Made by a program: the position numbers and the translations under genes. The notes under the pieces are model-generated. The model did not search any database. It was not told where the DNA came from and worked only from the letters and a program-made list of their open reading frames with translations. A stretch of 64,000 nt of DNA from Microbacterium hominis NBRC 15708 (GTDB lineage: Bacteria; Actinomycetota; Actinomycetes; Actinomycetales; Microbacteriaceae), in contig NZ_BCWI01000001.1 of the NCBI RefSeq assembly GCF_001592125.1, positions 434,001-498,000 on the forward strand, read 5' to 3'. The stretch's first letter is position 1, and each line of letters starts with the position of its first letter. Below are positions 48,675-59,122 of this stretch, one piece after another.

Positions 48675-49946
48675 TCAGGCGCGGATCTGCCCGGACCCAC
48701 GCGCCAGCCACTTGGTGCTGGTGAGCTCGGGAAGGCCCATGGGTCCCCGCGCGTGGAGCTTCTGCGTGGAGATGCCGACTTCCGCTCCGAAGCCGAACTC
48801 GCCGCCGTCGGTGAACCGGGTCGAGGCGTTGGCCATGACGACCGCGGAGTCGACCTCGGCCAGGAAGCGCTCGGCGTGCGCGTCGTCCGCCGTCACGATC
48901 GACTCGGTGTGGTGCGTCGAGTAGCGGCGGATGTGCTCCAGGGCCTCGTCGAGGTCGTCGACGACGCGCATCGACAGGTCGAGGCTCATGTGCTCCGTCG
49001 ACCAATCCGCGTCGGTGGCCGCCACGGCATCCGCGACGAGGGCGCGGACCGCGTCGTCGCCGTGGATGGTGACACCGGCATCCTGCAGTGCGGCGGCGAC
49101 CGGCGGTACGAGCCGGTCGGCGGCGTCGCGGACGACGAGGACCGTCTCGACGGCGTTGCACACGCTGGGCCGCTGCGCCTTCGCGTTGACGACGATCTGC
49201 TGGGCCCACTCCAGCGGCGCGGACGAGTCGAGCACGATGTGGACGACGCCCGCTCCCGTCTCGATGACGGGCACCGCCGACTGCGTGACGACGGTCTCGA
49301 TGAGCTGGGCGCTCCCCCGAGGAACCAGCACGTCCACGAGTCCGCGGGCCTGCATGAGGGCGTGGGCGCCGTCGCGGCCGAACTCGTCGACCGTCTGGAT
49401 GGCCTCGGGATCGATGCCTCGGTCGGCGAGGGCCGATCTCATGGCTGCGACGAGGGCGGCGTTGGTGGCCAGCGCCGCCGTGCCGCCGCGCAGGACGACG
49501 GCGTTGCCCGACCTGAGCGCGAGCGCCGCGATGTCGACGGTGACGTTGGGACGCGCCTCATAGATGGATCCCACCACGCCGAAGGGGACGGAGACCTTCT
49601 GCAGGTGCACCCCGTTCGGCAGCGTGCGCTCGTCGAGCACGCGTCCGACGGGATCGGGCAGGTCGGCGACGTCGCGCACCGCGTCGGCCAGGGCCTGCAC
49701 ACGCGAGGCGTCGAGCCGGAGGCGGTCGCGCAGGCCGTCCGTCAGACCGTCGCGGATGCCCCGTTCGAGGTCGTCGGCGTTTGCGGCGACGATGTCCGCC
49801 GAGGCGGCCTCGATCGCCGCGGCGATGGCCCGGAGAGCATCGGCCTTCTCGACGTCGGTCAGCAGTCCGATCCTCCGCGCGGCGTCGTGCGCGCGCTCGA
49901 TGCGCTCGCGGGCACCGGCGGCGACAGAGACGGTGGGAGTGGTCAT
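48675..49946 (-). CDS. proA: Glutamate-5-semialdehyde dehydrogenase (gamma-glutamyl phosphate reductase)
   Basis: Second step of proline synthesis. The 423-residue aldehyde-dehydrogenase-fold protein has VGSIYEARPNVTVD, the LRGGTAAL loop, the catalytic Cys in RPSVCNAVET and the C-terminal STQKLHARGPMGL. ATG 49946 is preceded 6 nt upstream by TACACT, suggesting its own leaderless transcript besides read-through from proB. Confidence 0.95.
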   Translation of the reverse strand: MTTPTVSVAAGARERIERAHDAARRIGLLTDVEKADALRAIAAAIEAASADIVAANADDLERGIRDGLTDGLRDRLRLDASRVQALADAVRDVADLPDPVGRVLDERTLPNGVHLQKVSVPFGVVGSIYEARPNVTVDIAALALRSGNAVVLRGGTAALATNAALVAAMRSALADRGIDPEAIQTVDEFGRDGAHALMQARGLVDVLVPRGSAQLIETVVTQSAVPVIETGAGVVHIVLDSSAPLEWAQQIVVNAKAQRPSVCNAVETVLVVRDAADRLVPPVAAALQDAGVTIHGDDAVRALVADAVAATDADWSTEHMSLDLSMRVVDDLDEALEHIRRYSTHHTESIVTADDAHAERFLAEVDSAVVMANASTRFTDGGEFGFGAEVGISTQKLHARGPMGLPELTSTKWLARGSGQIRA

Positions 49947-49952
49947 CCGCTC

Positions 49953-49958
49953 AGTGTA
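49953..49958 (-). promoter_or_regulatory. Leaderless -10 (TACACT) for proA
   Basis: TACACT on the minus strand, 6 nt before ATG 49946, in the 61-nt gap between proB and proA. Confidence 0.5.
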
Positions 49959-50007
49959 TCGAGGCCGACCAGCCGTCTCGGTCGTCCGGCGTCGCGCGGA
50001 TGCCGGG

Positions 50008-52442
<2,435 letters not shown>

Positions 52443-52466
52443 TCATGTCTGTGGTCGACCGCGCGG

Positions 52467-52724
52467 TCACTCCGCTGCGGCGACGATGTTGACGACCTTG
52501 CGGCCGCCCTTGCTGCCGAACTCGACCGCACCCGCGGCGAGGGCGAACAGCGTGTCGTCTCCACCGCGGCCGACGTTGGCGCCCGGGTGGAAGTGCGTGC
52601 CGCGCTGGCGGACGAGGATCTCGCCGGCGAGGACCTGCTGGCCGCCGAAGCGCTTCACGCCCAGTCGCTGGGCGTTGGAGTCACGACCGTTACGGGTAGA
52701 GCTTGCGCCCTTCTTGTGTGCCAT
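52467..52724 (-). CDS. rpmA: 50S ribosomal protein L27
   Basis: An 85-residue protein with N-terminal [20 protein letters not shown] reaching the peptidyl-transferase centre, and [17 protein letters not shown]. No cleavable Firmicutes-type N-terminal extension. It follows rplU by 18 nt. Confidence 0.97.
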   Translation of the reverse strand: MAHKKGASSTRNGRDSNAQRLGVKRFGGQQVLAGEILVRQRGTHFHPGANVGRGGDDTLFALAAGAVEFGSKGGRKVVNIVAAAE

Positions 52725-52742
52725 CTCGTCTGCCTCTTCCGC

Positions 52743-53051
52743 TTACTTGATGCCGGTGATCTTGACGCGCGTGAGGTCCTGACGGTGGCCCTGGCGCTTC
52801 TTGTAGCCGGTCTTGTTCTTGAACTTCTGGATGACGATCTTCGGACCGCGCTCCTCGCCGAGGACTTCGGCGGTGACGGTCACCTTCGCGAGCTTGTCGG
52901 CGTCGGTCGTCACGGCGTCGCCATCGACGAGCAGCACCGCGGGCAGCTCGAGCTTCTCGCCGACCTTGGCCTGCTGACGATCGAGGACGACGATCGTGCC
53001 GACCTCGACCTTCTCCTGACGGCCACCGGCGCGCACAACTGCGTAAACCAC
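52743..53051 (-). CDS. rplU: 50S ribosomal protein L21
   Basis: A 102-residue L21 beginning [17 protein letters not shown] and ending with the rRNA-binding [18 protein letters not shown]. The start is ATG or GTG at 53051, preceded by AGGTGTGA. First gene of rplU-rpmA; a standard promoter and a leader of about 115 nt precede it. Confidence 0.96.
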   Translation of the reverse strand: MVYAVVRAGGRQEKVEVGTIVVLDRQQAKVGEKLELPAVLLVDGDAVTTDADKLAKVTVTAEVLGEERGPKIVIQKFKNKTGYKKRQGHRQDLTRVKITGIK

Positions 53052-53202
53052 TTCACACCTGTTTTTCTTCTGCGGAACCTGCGGCTCCGGCTGTCTTCAT
53101 GGGACGAGCACGTCCCGGGAAGGTCGTGCCCAAACATCCAGTGCGGAGGCGGAACTCGACGCACCAAGGGTCTACTTTACCGGATGCCGGGGACATCGGC
53201 AA
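53052..53202 (-). promoter_or_regulatory. rplU promoter and ~115-nt mRNA leader
   Basis: A -35 TTGCCG (53202-53197) and -10 TAAAGT (53179-53174), 17 nt apart, form the best sigma-70-type promoter in the window. Transcription should start near 53167. The leader contains imperfect GGGCACGAC/ACGTGCTC pairing (around 53105-53130). Autoregulation by L21 is plausible but unproven here. Confidence 0.65.
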
Positions 53203-53232
53203 AAGCAGAGTGAGGCGTGTCGCGCGTCGACC

Positions 53233-53238
53233 TAGACT
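53233..53238 (+). promoter_or_regulatory. Leaderless -10 (TAGACT) for the DUF4031 gene
   Basis: TAGACT ends 6 nt before ATG 53245. Confidence 0.55.
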
Positions 53239-53244
53239 GCGGGC

Positions 53245-53517
53245 ATGGCGATCCTCATCGATGACCCCCGCTGGCCGGCCCATGGGCGGCTCTGGGCGCA
53301 TCTGGTCAGCGACAGCGACCTGGAGGAGCTCCACGCCTTCGCCGCGGCCAACGGCATCCCCCGTCGCGGATTCGACCGCGATCACTATGACGTCCCGGAG
53401 GACGCGCTCGACCGTCTCGTGGCCGCCGGTGCGGAGCACGTCAGCGGCCACGAGCTGGTCAAGCGCCTCATCGCGTCGGGCTTGCGGATCACCGCCCGCG
53501 AGCGCCGCGAGAGCTGA
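53245..53517 (+). CDS. DUF4031 family protein
   Basis: A 90-residue soluble protein beginning MAILIDDPRWPAHGRLWAHL with the pattern SDxDLxELHxFA and RGFDRDHYDVP that marks DUF4031. Function unknown. It is the only plus-strand gene between rplU and rne, convergent with rne (stops 3 nt apart) and divergent from rplU. Confidence 0.85.
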   Translation: MAILIDDPRWPAHGRLWAHLVSDSDLEELHAFAAANGIPRRGFDRDHYDVPEDALDRLVAAGAEHVSGHELVKRLIASGLRITARERRES

Positions 53518-53520
53518 GGC

Positions 53521-55995
53521 TCACTCGCCCGACGCGGCCTCCGTGGACTCCCCCGCGGGCGTCGCCGCCACCGGCGTGCCGGTGAGTGCAGCCGTGGTCA
53601 CGCGGCGTCGGCCGCGTCCCTGTCCCGGCGCCTTCGGCTCGGGAAGGGCGCTGAGGACCGAGTCGAGGAGGATGTCCTTCTCGGTCTTCTTCTCGGCCGT
53701 CGCGCGCGTGGAGGGCTCGCGCTTCTTGCGCGGGCGCTTGGGGCGCTCGGCGGCGGCGTCGTTCTCCGGGTCGGGCAGCGTGATCACGGGCGTCGCGTCG
53801 GCCTGCGCCGCGGCATCCTCGGCCGTCGTGTGGATCGTGGAGGCGGCGATCTGCGCGAGCGCGGACTTCGCGCTCTCCGTGATCACGTGCGTGCCTCCGT
53901 TGGCGCTGGCGCCGTTGCCGCCGGCGGGCGCGCTCTGACGCGAGCGGCGACCGCCGTTGGAGGACGGAGCCTGCGAGCCGCGGTGCTTGACCACCGGGTC
54001 GTGGTGCACGATCACGCCACGGCCGGCGCAGACCTCGCAGGGCTCGCTGAAGGTCTCGAGCAGACCCAGCCCCAGCTTCTTGCGGGTCATCTGCACGAGG
54101 CCGAGGGAGGTGACCTCGGCGACCTGGTGCTTGGTCCGGTCGCGGCTGAGGCACTCCACGAGGCGGCGGAGCACGAGATCGCGGTTGGACTCGAGCACCA
54201 TGTCGATGAAGTCCACGACGATGATGCCGCCGATGTCGCGCAGCCGGAGCTGTCGGACGATCTCCTCGGCCGCTTCGAGGTTGTTCTTGGTGACGGTCTC
54301 TTCGAGGTTGCCGCCGGAGCCGACGAACTTGCCGGTGTTGACGTCGACGACCGTCATCGCCTCGGTGCGGTCGATGACGAGCGAACCGCCCGACGGCAGC
54401 CACACCTTGCGGTCGAGAGCCTTCTCGATCTGCTCGGTCACGCGGAACCGGTCGAAGGGATCCTGGTCGTCCTCGTACTTCTCGACGCGCTCCAGCAGGT
54501 CGGGTGCGACACCCGCGAGGTAGGCCGTGATGGTCTGGTAGGCGTCCTCGCCCTGGATGAGCATCTTCGAGAAGTCCTCGTTGAAGACGTCGCGGACGAT
54601 CTTCACCAGCAGGTCCGGCTCGGAGTGCAGCAGGGCGGGGGCGCCGATCGTCTCGACCTGCGTGGAGATGTGCTCCCACTGCGCGGTGAGGCGCTGGACG
54701 TCGCGGGTCAGCTGCTCCTCGGTGGCGCCCTCGGCCGCCGTCCGCACGATGACGCCGCTCGACTCCGGAAGGACCTCCTTCAGGATGCGCTTGAGGCGGG
54801 CCCGCTCCGTGTCGGGGAGCTTGCGGGAGATGCCGTTCATCGCGCCGCCCGGGACGTACACGAGGTAGCGGCCGGGAAGGGAGATCTGGCTCGTCAGGCG
54901 GGCGCCCTTGTGGCCCACCGGGTCCTTCGTGACCTGCACGAGCACACGGTCGCCGCTCTTGAGGGCGAGCTCGATGCGTCGCGGCTGGTTGCCGGTCTCG
55001 ACGGCGTCCCAGTCCACCTCGCCCGAGTACAGCACCGCGTTGCGGCCGCGGCCGATGTCGACGAAGGCCGCCTCCATACTCGGGAGCACGTTCTGCACGC
55101 GCCCGAGGTAGACGTTGCCGATGAGCGACGACTCCTGGCTGCGGGCGACGTAGTGCTCGACGAGCACGTTGTCCTCCAGGACGGCGATCTGGATGCGACC
55201 GTTCTTGGAGCGGACGATCATGTCGCGGTCGACGGCTTCGCGCCGGGCGAGGAACTCGGCCTCCGTGACGACGGTGCGACGGCGGCCGGCCTCGCGGCCG
55301 TCGCGACGGCGCTGCTTCTTCGCCTCCAGGCGCGTCGAACCCTTGATGCGCTGGGGCTCGGTGATGAGCTCGACGGCGCGGCGCCGCGGCTGGTTCTGCT
55401 CGCGGGGCGCGTCGTCGGCGTCGGATGCCGAGCCGCCTCCCCCGCGGCGACGGTTGCGCCGGCGTGCGCTGGAGCCGCTGTCGGGCCCCTGCTCCTCGCG
55501 CTCGTCGCGGCTCTCGGGCCGCGCACCCGGGCGCGGCGGGAGCGGCGCGATGGCGGGCGCGTAGAAGACGAGCTGGGTGGAGACCGCGGAGACGAAGTCG
55601 GCGGGCAGCAGCCCCAGGCTGACCGCGGTGAGGGGCTCGTCCTTGGCGGGCTCCTCGGCCGCGGCGGCATCGGTCTCCGCCGAGGGCGTGTCGGACGCGA
55701 GGGTCTCGGGCGCCGCGGCCTCTGCCGGCGCCGCGTCGGCCTCCGCAGGAGCGGCCTCTGCGGGAACCGCGTCCGCAGGAGCAGCCTCTGCGGGAGCCGC
55801 GTCCGCAGGAGCAGGCTCGGGTGCGGTGTCTGCAGCGGACGTCTCGGGCTCCGCGGACGTCTCGACGGCCGGTTCGGTCGCCGCGGGGGCCACCTCGACG
55901 TCGGCCGGCTCGTGGGCGGTCGCAGCGGTGGATTCGGGGGCGTTCAGCGCCCCGTCCGCGGCGATGGTGGACTGATCGTTGTTGTCATCGGCCAT
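53521..55995 (-). CDS. rne: Ribonuclease E/G family endoribonuclease
   Basis: Main mRNA-decay and rRNA/tRNA-processing endonuclease. The 824-residue protein has about 240 N-terminal residues of Ala/Pro/Glu-rich and Arg-rich low complexity, an S1 domain (IGNVYLGRVQNVLPSMEAAF, about 270-335), the catalytic region with metal-binding Asp residues in DVNTGKFVG (about 551) and IVVDFIDM (about 592), the zinc-link CEVCAGRG (about 655), and a basic disordered C-terminus (ERPKRPRKKREP). Catalytic core in the middle with long disordered arms on both sides is the usual actinobacterial layout. ATG 55995. Confidence 0.94.
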   Translation of the reverse strand: MADDNNDQSTIAADGALNAPESTAATAHEPADVEVAPAATEPAVETSAEPETSAADTAPEPAPADAAPAEAAPADAVPAEAAPAEADAAPAEAAAPETLASDTPSAETDAAAAEEPAKDEPLTAVSLGLLPADFVSAVSTQLVFYAPAIAPLPPRPGARPESRDEREEQGPDSGSSARRRNRRRGGGGSASDADDAPREQNQPRRRAVELITEPQRIKGSTRLEAKKQRRRDGREAGRRRTVVTEAEFLARREAVDRDMIVRSKNGRIQIAVLEDNVLVEHYVARSQESSLIGNVYLGRVQNVLPSMEAAFVDIGRGRNAVLYSGEVDWDAVETGNQPRRIELALKSGDRVLVQVTKDPVGHKGARLTSQISLPGRYLVYVPGGAMNGISRKLPDTERARLKRILKEVLPESSGVIVRTAAEGATEEQLTRDVQRLTAQWEHISTQVETIGAPALLHSEPDLLVKIVRDVFNEDFSKMLIQGEDAYQTITAYLAGVAPDLLERVEKYEDDQDPFDRFRVTEQIEKALDRKVWLPSGGSLVIDRTEAMTVVDVNTGKFVGSGGNLEETVTKNNLEAAEEIVRQLRLRDIGGIIVVDFIDMVLESNRDLVLRRLVECLSRDRTKHQVAEVTSLGLVQMTRKKLGLGLLETFSEPCEVCAGRGVIVHHDPVVKHRGSQAPSSNGGRRSRQSAPAGGNGASANGGTHVITESAKSALAQIAASTIHTTAEDAAAQADATPVITLPDPENDAAAERPKRPRKKREPSTRATAEKKTEKDILLDSVLSALPEPKAPGQGRGRRRVTTAALTGTPVAATPAGESTEAASGE
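55741..55816. repeat. 30-bp tandem repeat inside rne
   Basis: Two and a half copies of a 30-bp unit (GTCCGCAGGAGCAGCCTCTG followed by CGGGAGCCGC) encode the Ala-Pro-Ala-Glu/Asp repeats of the RNase E N-terminal arm. Copies differ at few positions, so copy number is likely to vary between strains. Confidence 0.8.
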
Positions 55996-56301
55996 CTCTG
56001 GCTTACTCCTCGCCGCCGGCTCCGCGTGCCGTCGGGTGAACTCTGGCGGCCTCACCCGGATGCCGGGGAACCGCGTACTCACTCGGTCTGCAGCCTCACC
56101 CGCTCGTCGGCGGGGCTCGTGCTGCCAAGGGCGTTCATCGCCCGAAGTCTTCGGTGATGCCGGTTGCGGCGCGGCCGCGATGCATCGGCCCCCATTATCG
56201 CATCTTCTCGTGAGGATTGAGCAGAGGCGCCGCCGAGCATCGCGCGTTCCGTCGGAGTGGACCCAGCGAACCTCATGCACATGGATGCGATAATCGCCGT
56301 C
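55996..56301. promoter_or_regulatory. 306-nt divergent region: long rne leader and VKOR promoter
   Basis: GATAAT on the minus strand (56199-56194) would give rne a 5' leader of about 190 nt, in line with RNase E autoregulation through its own leader. On the plus strand GATAAT (56289-56294) lies 7 nt before ATG 56302. The leader contains CCGGATGCCGGGGA (56052-56065), also found in the rplU promoter spacer. No gene seen. Confidence 0.55.
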
Positions 56302-56916
56302 ATGGCCTCACGCACGATCGACAGTCGCCCGAGAATCCTCGCGATCTGGCTGGTGATCGCCGGAGCGATCGGATGGATCGCCGCCTTCGCCCTGACGCTC
56401 GAGAAGTTCGACAAGGTCGCGGACTCGACGGTCGCGGCATCCTGCGACTTCAGCATCGTGGTGCAGTGCAGCGCGAACCTGAACTCGCCGCAGGGCAGCG
56501 CGTTCGGGTTCCCGAACCCGATCATCGGGCTGACGGGATGGATGGCGCCCATCGTCGTGGGGATGGCGATCCTCGCGGGCGCCCGCTTCGCCCGATGGTT
56601 CTGGTGGACCTTCTTCGCGGGAATCACCTTCGCGTTCGGATTCGTCATCTGGCTCATCAGCCAGAGCATCTACATCCTGGGCACGCTCTGCCCGTGGTGC
56701 ATGGTCACATGGCTCGTGACGATCCCGACGTTCTACGCGGTCGCCGTCCATCTCCTGCGATCGGGCGTGGTCTCCGACAACGCCCGTGTCCGCGCCGTCG
56801 GCACGGCGCTGAGCGCGTGGGTGCCGCTGATGGCGTTCGTCACCTATGCCGTCGTGCTGCTGTTGGCGCAGCTGCGCCTCGACGCGATCCCTCAGCTGAT
56901 CGACGTCATCTTCTGA
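56302..56916 (+). CDS. Vitamin K epoxide reductase (VKOR) family membrane protein
   Basis: A 204-residue protein with about five membrane helices and the four VKOR cysteines: Cys48 and Cys56 in the first periplasmic loop and Cys130-Pro-Trp-Cys133 at the active site. It regenerates DsbA-like thiol oxidases using quinones. No fused thioredoxin domain. ATG 56302 is chosen for the leaderless-type GATAAT 7 nt upstream; earlier in-frame ATGs (56257, 56275, 56281) would precede that promoter. Confidence 0.9.
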   Translation: MASRTIDSRPRILAIWLVIAGAIGWIAAFALTLEKFDKVADSTVAASCDFSIVVQCSANLNSPQGSAFGFPNPIIGLTGWMAPIVVGMAILAGARFARWFWWTFFAGITFAFGFVIWLISQSIYILGTLCPWCMVTWLVTIPTFYAVAVHLLRSGVVSDNARVRAVGTALSAWVPLMAFVTYAVVLLLAQLRLDAIPQLIDVIF

Positions 56917-56929
56917 TCGACGCCGAAAG

Positions 56930-56954
56930 CGGTGGCCGGCAGCGCCGGCCACCG
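56930..56954. terminator. Bidirectional terminator between VKOR gene and ndk
   Basis: An 11-bp perfect stem (CGGTGGCCGGC / GCCGGCCACCG) with a 3-nt loop between convergent stops. Confidence 0.8.
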
Positions 56955-56956
56955 GC

Positions 56957-57370
56957 TCAGAACCAGATCGCGAGCTCGCGTGCGGCGGACTCGGGGCTGT
57001 CGCTGCCGTGCACGAGGTTCTGCTGAACCTTCAGTCCCCAGTCGCGTCCGAAGTCGCCGCGGATGGTGCCGGGGGCGGCCGTGGTGGGATCGGTCGTGCC
57101 CGCCAGCGAACGGAAGCCCTCGATCACGCGGTTGCCGGCGAGGCGGATGGCGACCGACGGCCCGGACAGCATGAACTCGAGCAGGGGCTCGTAGAAGGGC
57201 TTGCCGGCGTGCTCCGCGTAGTGCTGCTCGAGCACGTCGCGGTCGGGCTCGACGAGCTTGATGTCGACGAGGGCGTAGCCCTTCGCCTCGATGCGGGCGA
57301 GGATCGCGCCGGTGAGACCGCGTGCGACGCCGTCCGGCTTGACGAGGACGAGCGTTTCTTCGGTGGGCAT
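56957..57370 (-). CDS. ndk: Nucleoside diphosphate kinase
   Basis: Balances NTP pools. The 137-residue protein has ETLVLVKPDGVARGL at the start and the phospho-His121 in QNLVHGSDS. It begins one base after the DUF4233 stop and ends the ileS-folC-DUF4233-ndk operon. Confidence 0.96.
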   Translation of the reverse strand: MPTEETLVLVKPDGVARGLTGAILARIEAKGYALVDIKLVEPDRDVLEQHYAEHAGKPFYEPLLEFMLSGPSVAIRLAGNRVIEGFRSLAGTTDPTTAAPGTIRGDFGRDWGLKVQQNLVHGSDSPESAARELAIWF

Positions 57371-57371
57371 G

Positions 57372-57782
57372 TCATTCTCCGTTCGGGGCGTGCGGGGAGG
57401 AAGCGTGCGCGCGCGAGGCATTGCGGCGATCGAGCGCTCTGCCCTTGATCGTCGCATACGCGTACATCCCACCGAAAATGACGCCGACAATCACGAGGGC
57501 CGGCACGATGAACCCGCCCAGCACGATGAGCGCCTGCCAGAGCCAGCCGAGCGCGATACCCCACCGGAAGCGGACGACGCCGGTCGTCGCGATCATGAGC
57601 ACCGCCAGCACGGAACCCGCGACGATCCCCCACCACGAGGCGATGCCGGCAGGAAGGGCGTTCAAGCCGTAAACGGCGAGGCCGCCGAGGAAGACGATGA
57701 TCGACTCGAACCCGAGCACCACCTGCGCGAGCGACTCCTCGGCGCCCCGAGCGCGGCGCACGCGCCCGCTCACGCGCGCCAT
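57372..57782 (-). CDS. DUF4233 family small membrane protein
   Basis: A 136-residue protein with three to four hydrophobic helices and the family start RGAEESLAQVVLGFESIIVF. Function unknown, but consistently located between folC and ndk in actinobacteria. ATG 57782 overlaps folC by 13 nt; GTG 57773 would give the 4-nt GTGA overlap common in this window and is equally likely. Confidence 0.85.
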   Translation of the reverse strand: MARVSGRVRRARGAEESLAQVVLGFESIIVFLGGLAVYGLNALPAGIASWWGIVAGSVLAVLMIATTGVVRFRWGIALGWLWQALIVLGGFIVPALVIVGVIFGGMYAYATIKGRALDRRNASRAHASSPHAPNGE

Positions 57783-59122
57783 CCGCTCTTCCAGTCCTCA
57801 TCCGCAGCGAGCTGCAGGGCCTCACCGGCGAGCACGACGCTGCCGGCGATGACCACGGCACGCCGCTCCGAACCCGATGCCCACTCGCGTGCCGCCTCGG
57901 CCGCGTCCGCCAGTGCGGGGTGGACCGTGACGGGGATGCCGAGGGCCTCGACCAGATCGGCCAGCGCCTCCGGGTCGGCGGCGCGCTCGGAATCCGGCGC
58001 GGTGACGAAGACGTGCGCCGCCGCGGGGGCGAGCGTCGACACGATTCCGGACGTGTCCTTGTCGCCGAACGCGCCGAACACGATCCCCCACTCGTCGAAG
58101 TCGAACGAGTCGCCCAGCGCCGCGACCAGCGCGCGGGCGCCGTGCGGGTTGTGCGCGCTGTCGACGAGCACCGTGGGAGCGACCCCGATCAGCTGCAGGC
58201 GACCGGGAGAGGTCACCTGCGCGAGTCCGTCGGTGAGCACGTCGGGGGCGATCGGCTGTACGCCGGCGCCGATGAGCGATTCGACCGCGGCGATCGCCAG
58301 CGCGGCGTTGTGTCCCTGGTGGGCGCCGTACAGCGGCAGGTAGAGGTCGTCGTAGGCGGCGGCGAGGCCGCGGACGGCGAGCTGCTGGCCGCCGACCGCC
58401 AGGCGCTGACTCGTCAACCCGAACGCCGAGCCCTCCACCGCGAGCGAGGCGTCGCGCGCGGCGGCGGCGTCGGTGAGGACCGCCAGTGCCGAGGCCTCCT
58501 GCTGCGCCGACACCACGGCGGCGCCGGGCTTGATGATGCCCGCCTTGACCGTCGCGATCTCGGCGATGGAGTGTCCGAGCTTGTCGGCGTGGTCGAGGTC
58601 GATCGGGGCGATCACCGCCACGTCGCCGTCCGCCGTGTTGGTGGAGTCCCACGTGCCGCCCATGCCGACTTCGACGACCGCGACGTCGACCGGGGCGTCG
58701 GCGAACGCGACGAAGGCCAGCACCGTGAGCAGCTCGAAGAAGGTGAGGGCGGCGTCGCCGGATGCCGCGAGCTCCGCATCCACGAGATCGACGATGGGAG
58801 CGATCTCGTCCCACGCGTCGGCGATCAGCCCGTCGTCGATGGGCTCGCCGTCGATCATGATGCGCTCCGTGAAGCGCTCCAGGTGCGGGCTCGTGAACAG
58901 GCCGGTCCGCAGGCCGTGCGCGCGGACGATGGACTCGATGATCCGGCTCGTGGAGGTCTTGCCGTTGGTGCCCGTCACGTGGACGACGCGGTAGGTGCGC
59001 TGCGGGTCGTCGAGCAGCTCGAGGACCCGACGCGTGCGTTCGACGCGCGGCTGCACCCACTGCTCGCCCTGTCGGGTGAGCAGGGCGCGGTAGACGGCGT
59101 CGGCGCGGTTGCGGTCGCTCAC
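57770..59122 (-). CDS. folC: Dihydrofolate synthase / folylpolyglutamate synthase
   Basis: Adds glutamate to dihydropteroate and folates. The 450-residue Mur-ligase-like enzyme has TGTNGKTS (50-57), [29 protein letters not shown] and a C-terminal domain with [11 protein letters not shown] 59122 overlaps the ileS stop by 4 nt (GTGA). Confidence 0.94.
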   Translation of the reverse strand: MSDRNRADAVYRALLTRQGEQWVQPRVERTRRVLELLDDPQRTYRVVHVTGTNGKTSTSRIIESIVRAHGLRTGLFTSPHLERFTERIMIDGEPIDDGLIADAWDEIAPIVDLVDAELAASGDAALTFFELLTVLAFVAFADAPVDVAVVEVGMGGTWDSTNTADGDVAVIAPIDLDHADKLGHSIAEIATVKAGIIKPGAAVVSAQQEASALAVLTDAAAARDASLAVEGSAFGLTSQRLAVGGQQLAVRGLAAAYDDLYLPLYGAHQGHNAALAIAAVESLIGAGVQPIAPDVLTDGLAQVTSPGRLQLIGVAPTVLVDSAHNPHGARALVAALGDSFDFDEWGIVFGAFGDKDTSGIVSTLAPAAAHVFVTAPDSERAADPEALADLVEALGIPVTVHPALADAAEAAREWASGSERRAVVIAGSVVLAGEALQLAADEDWKSGWRA

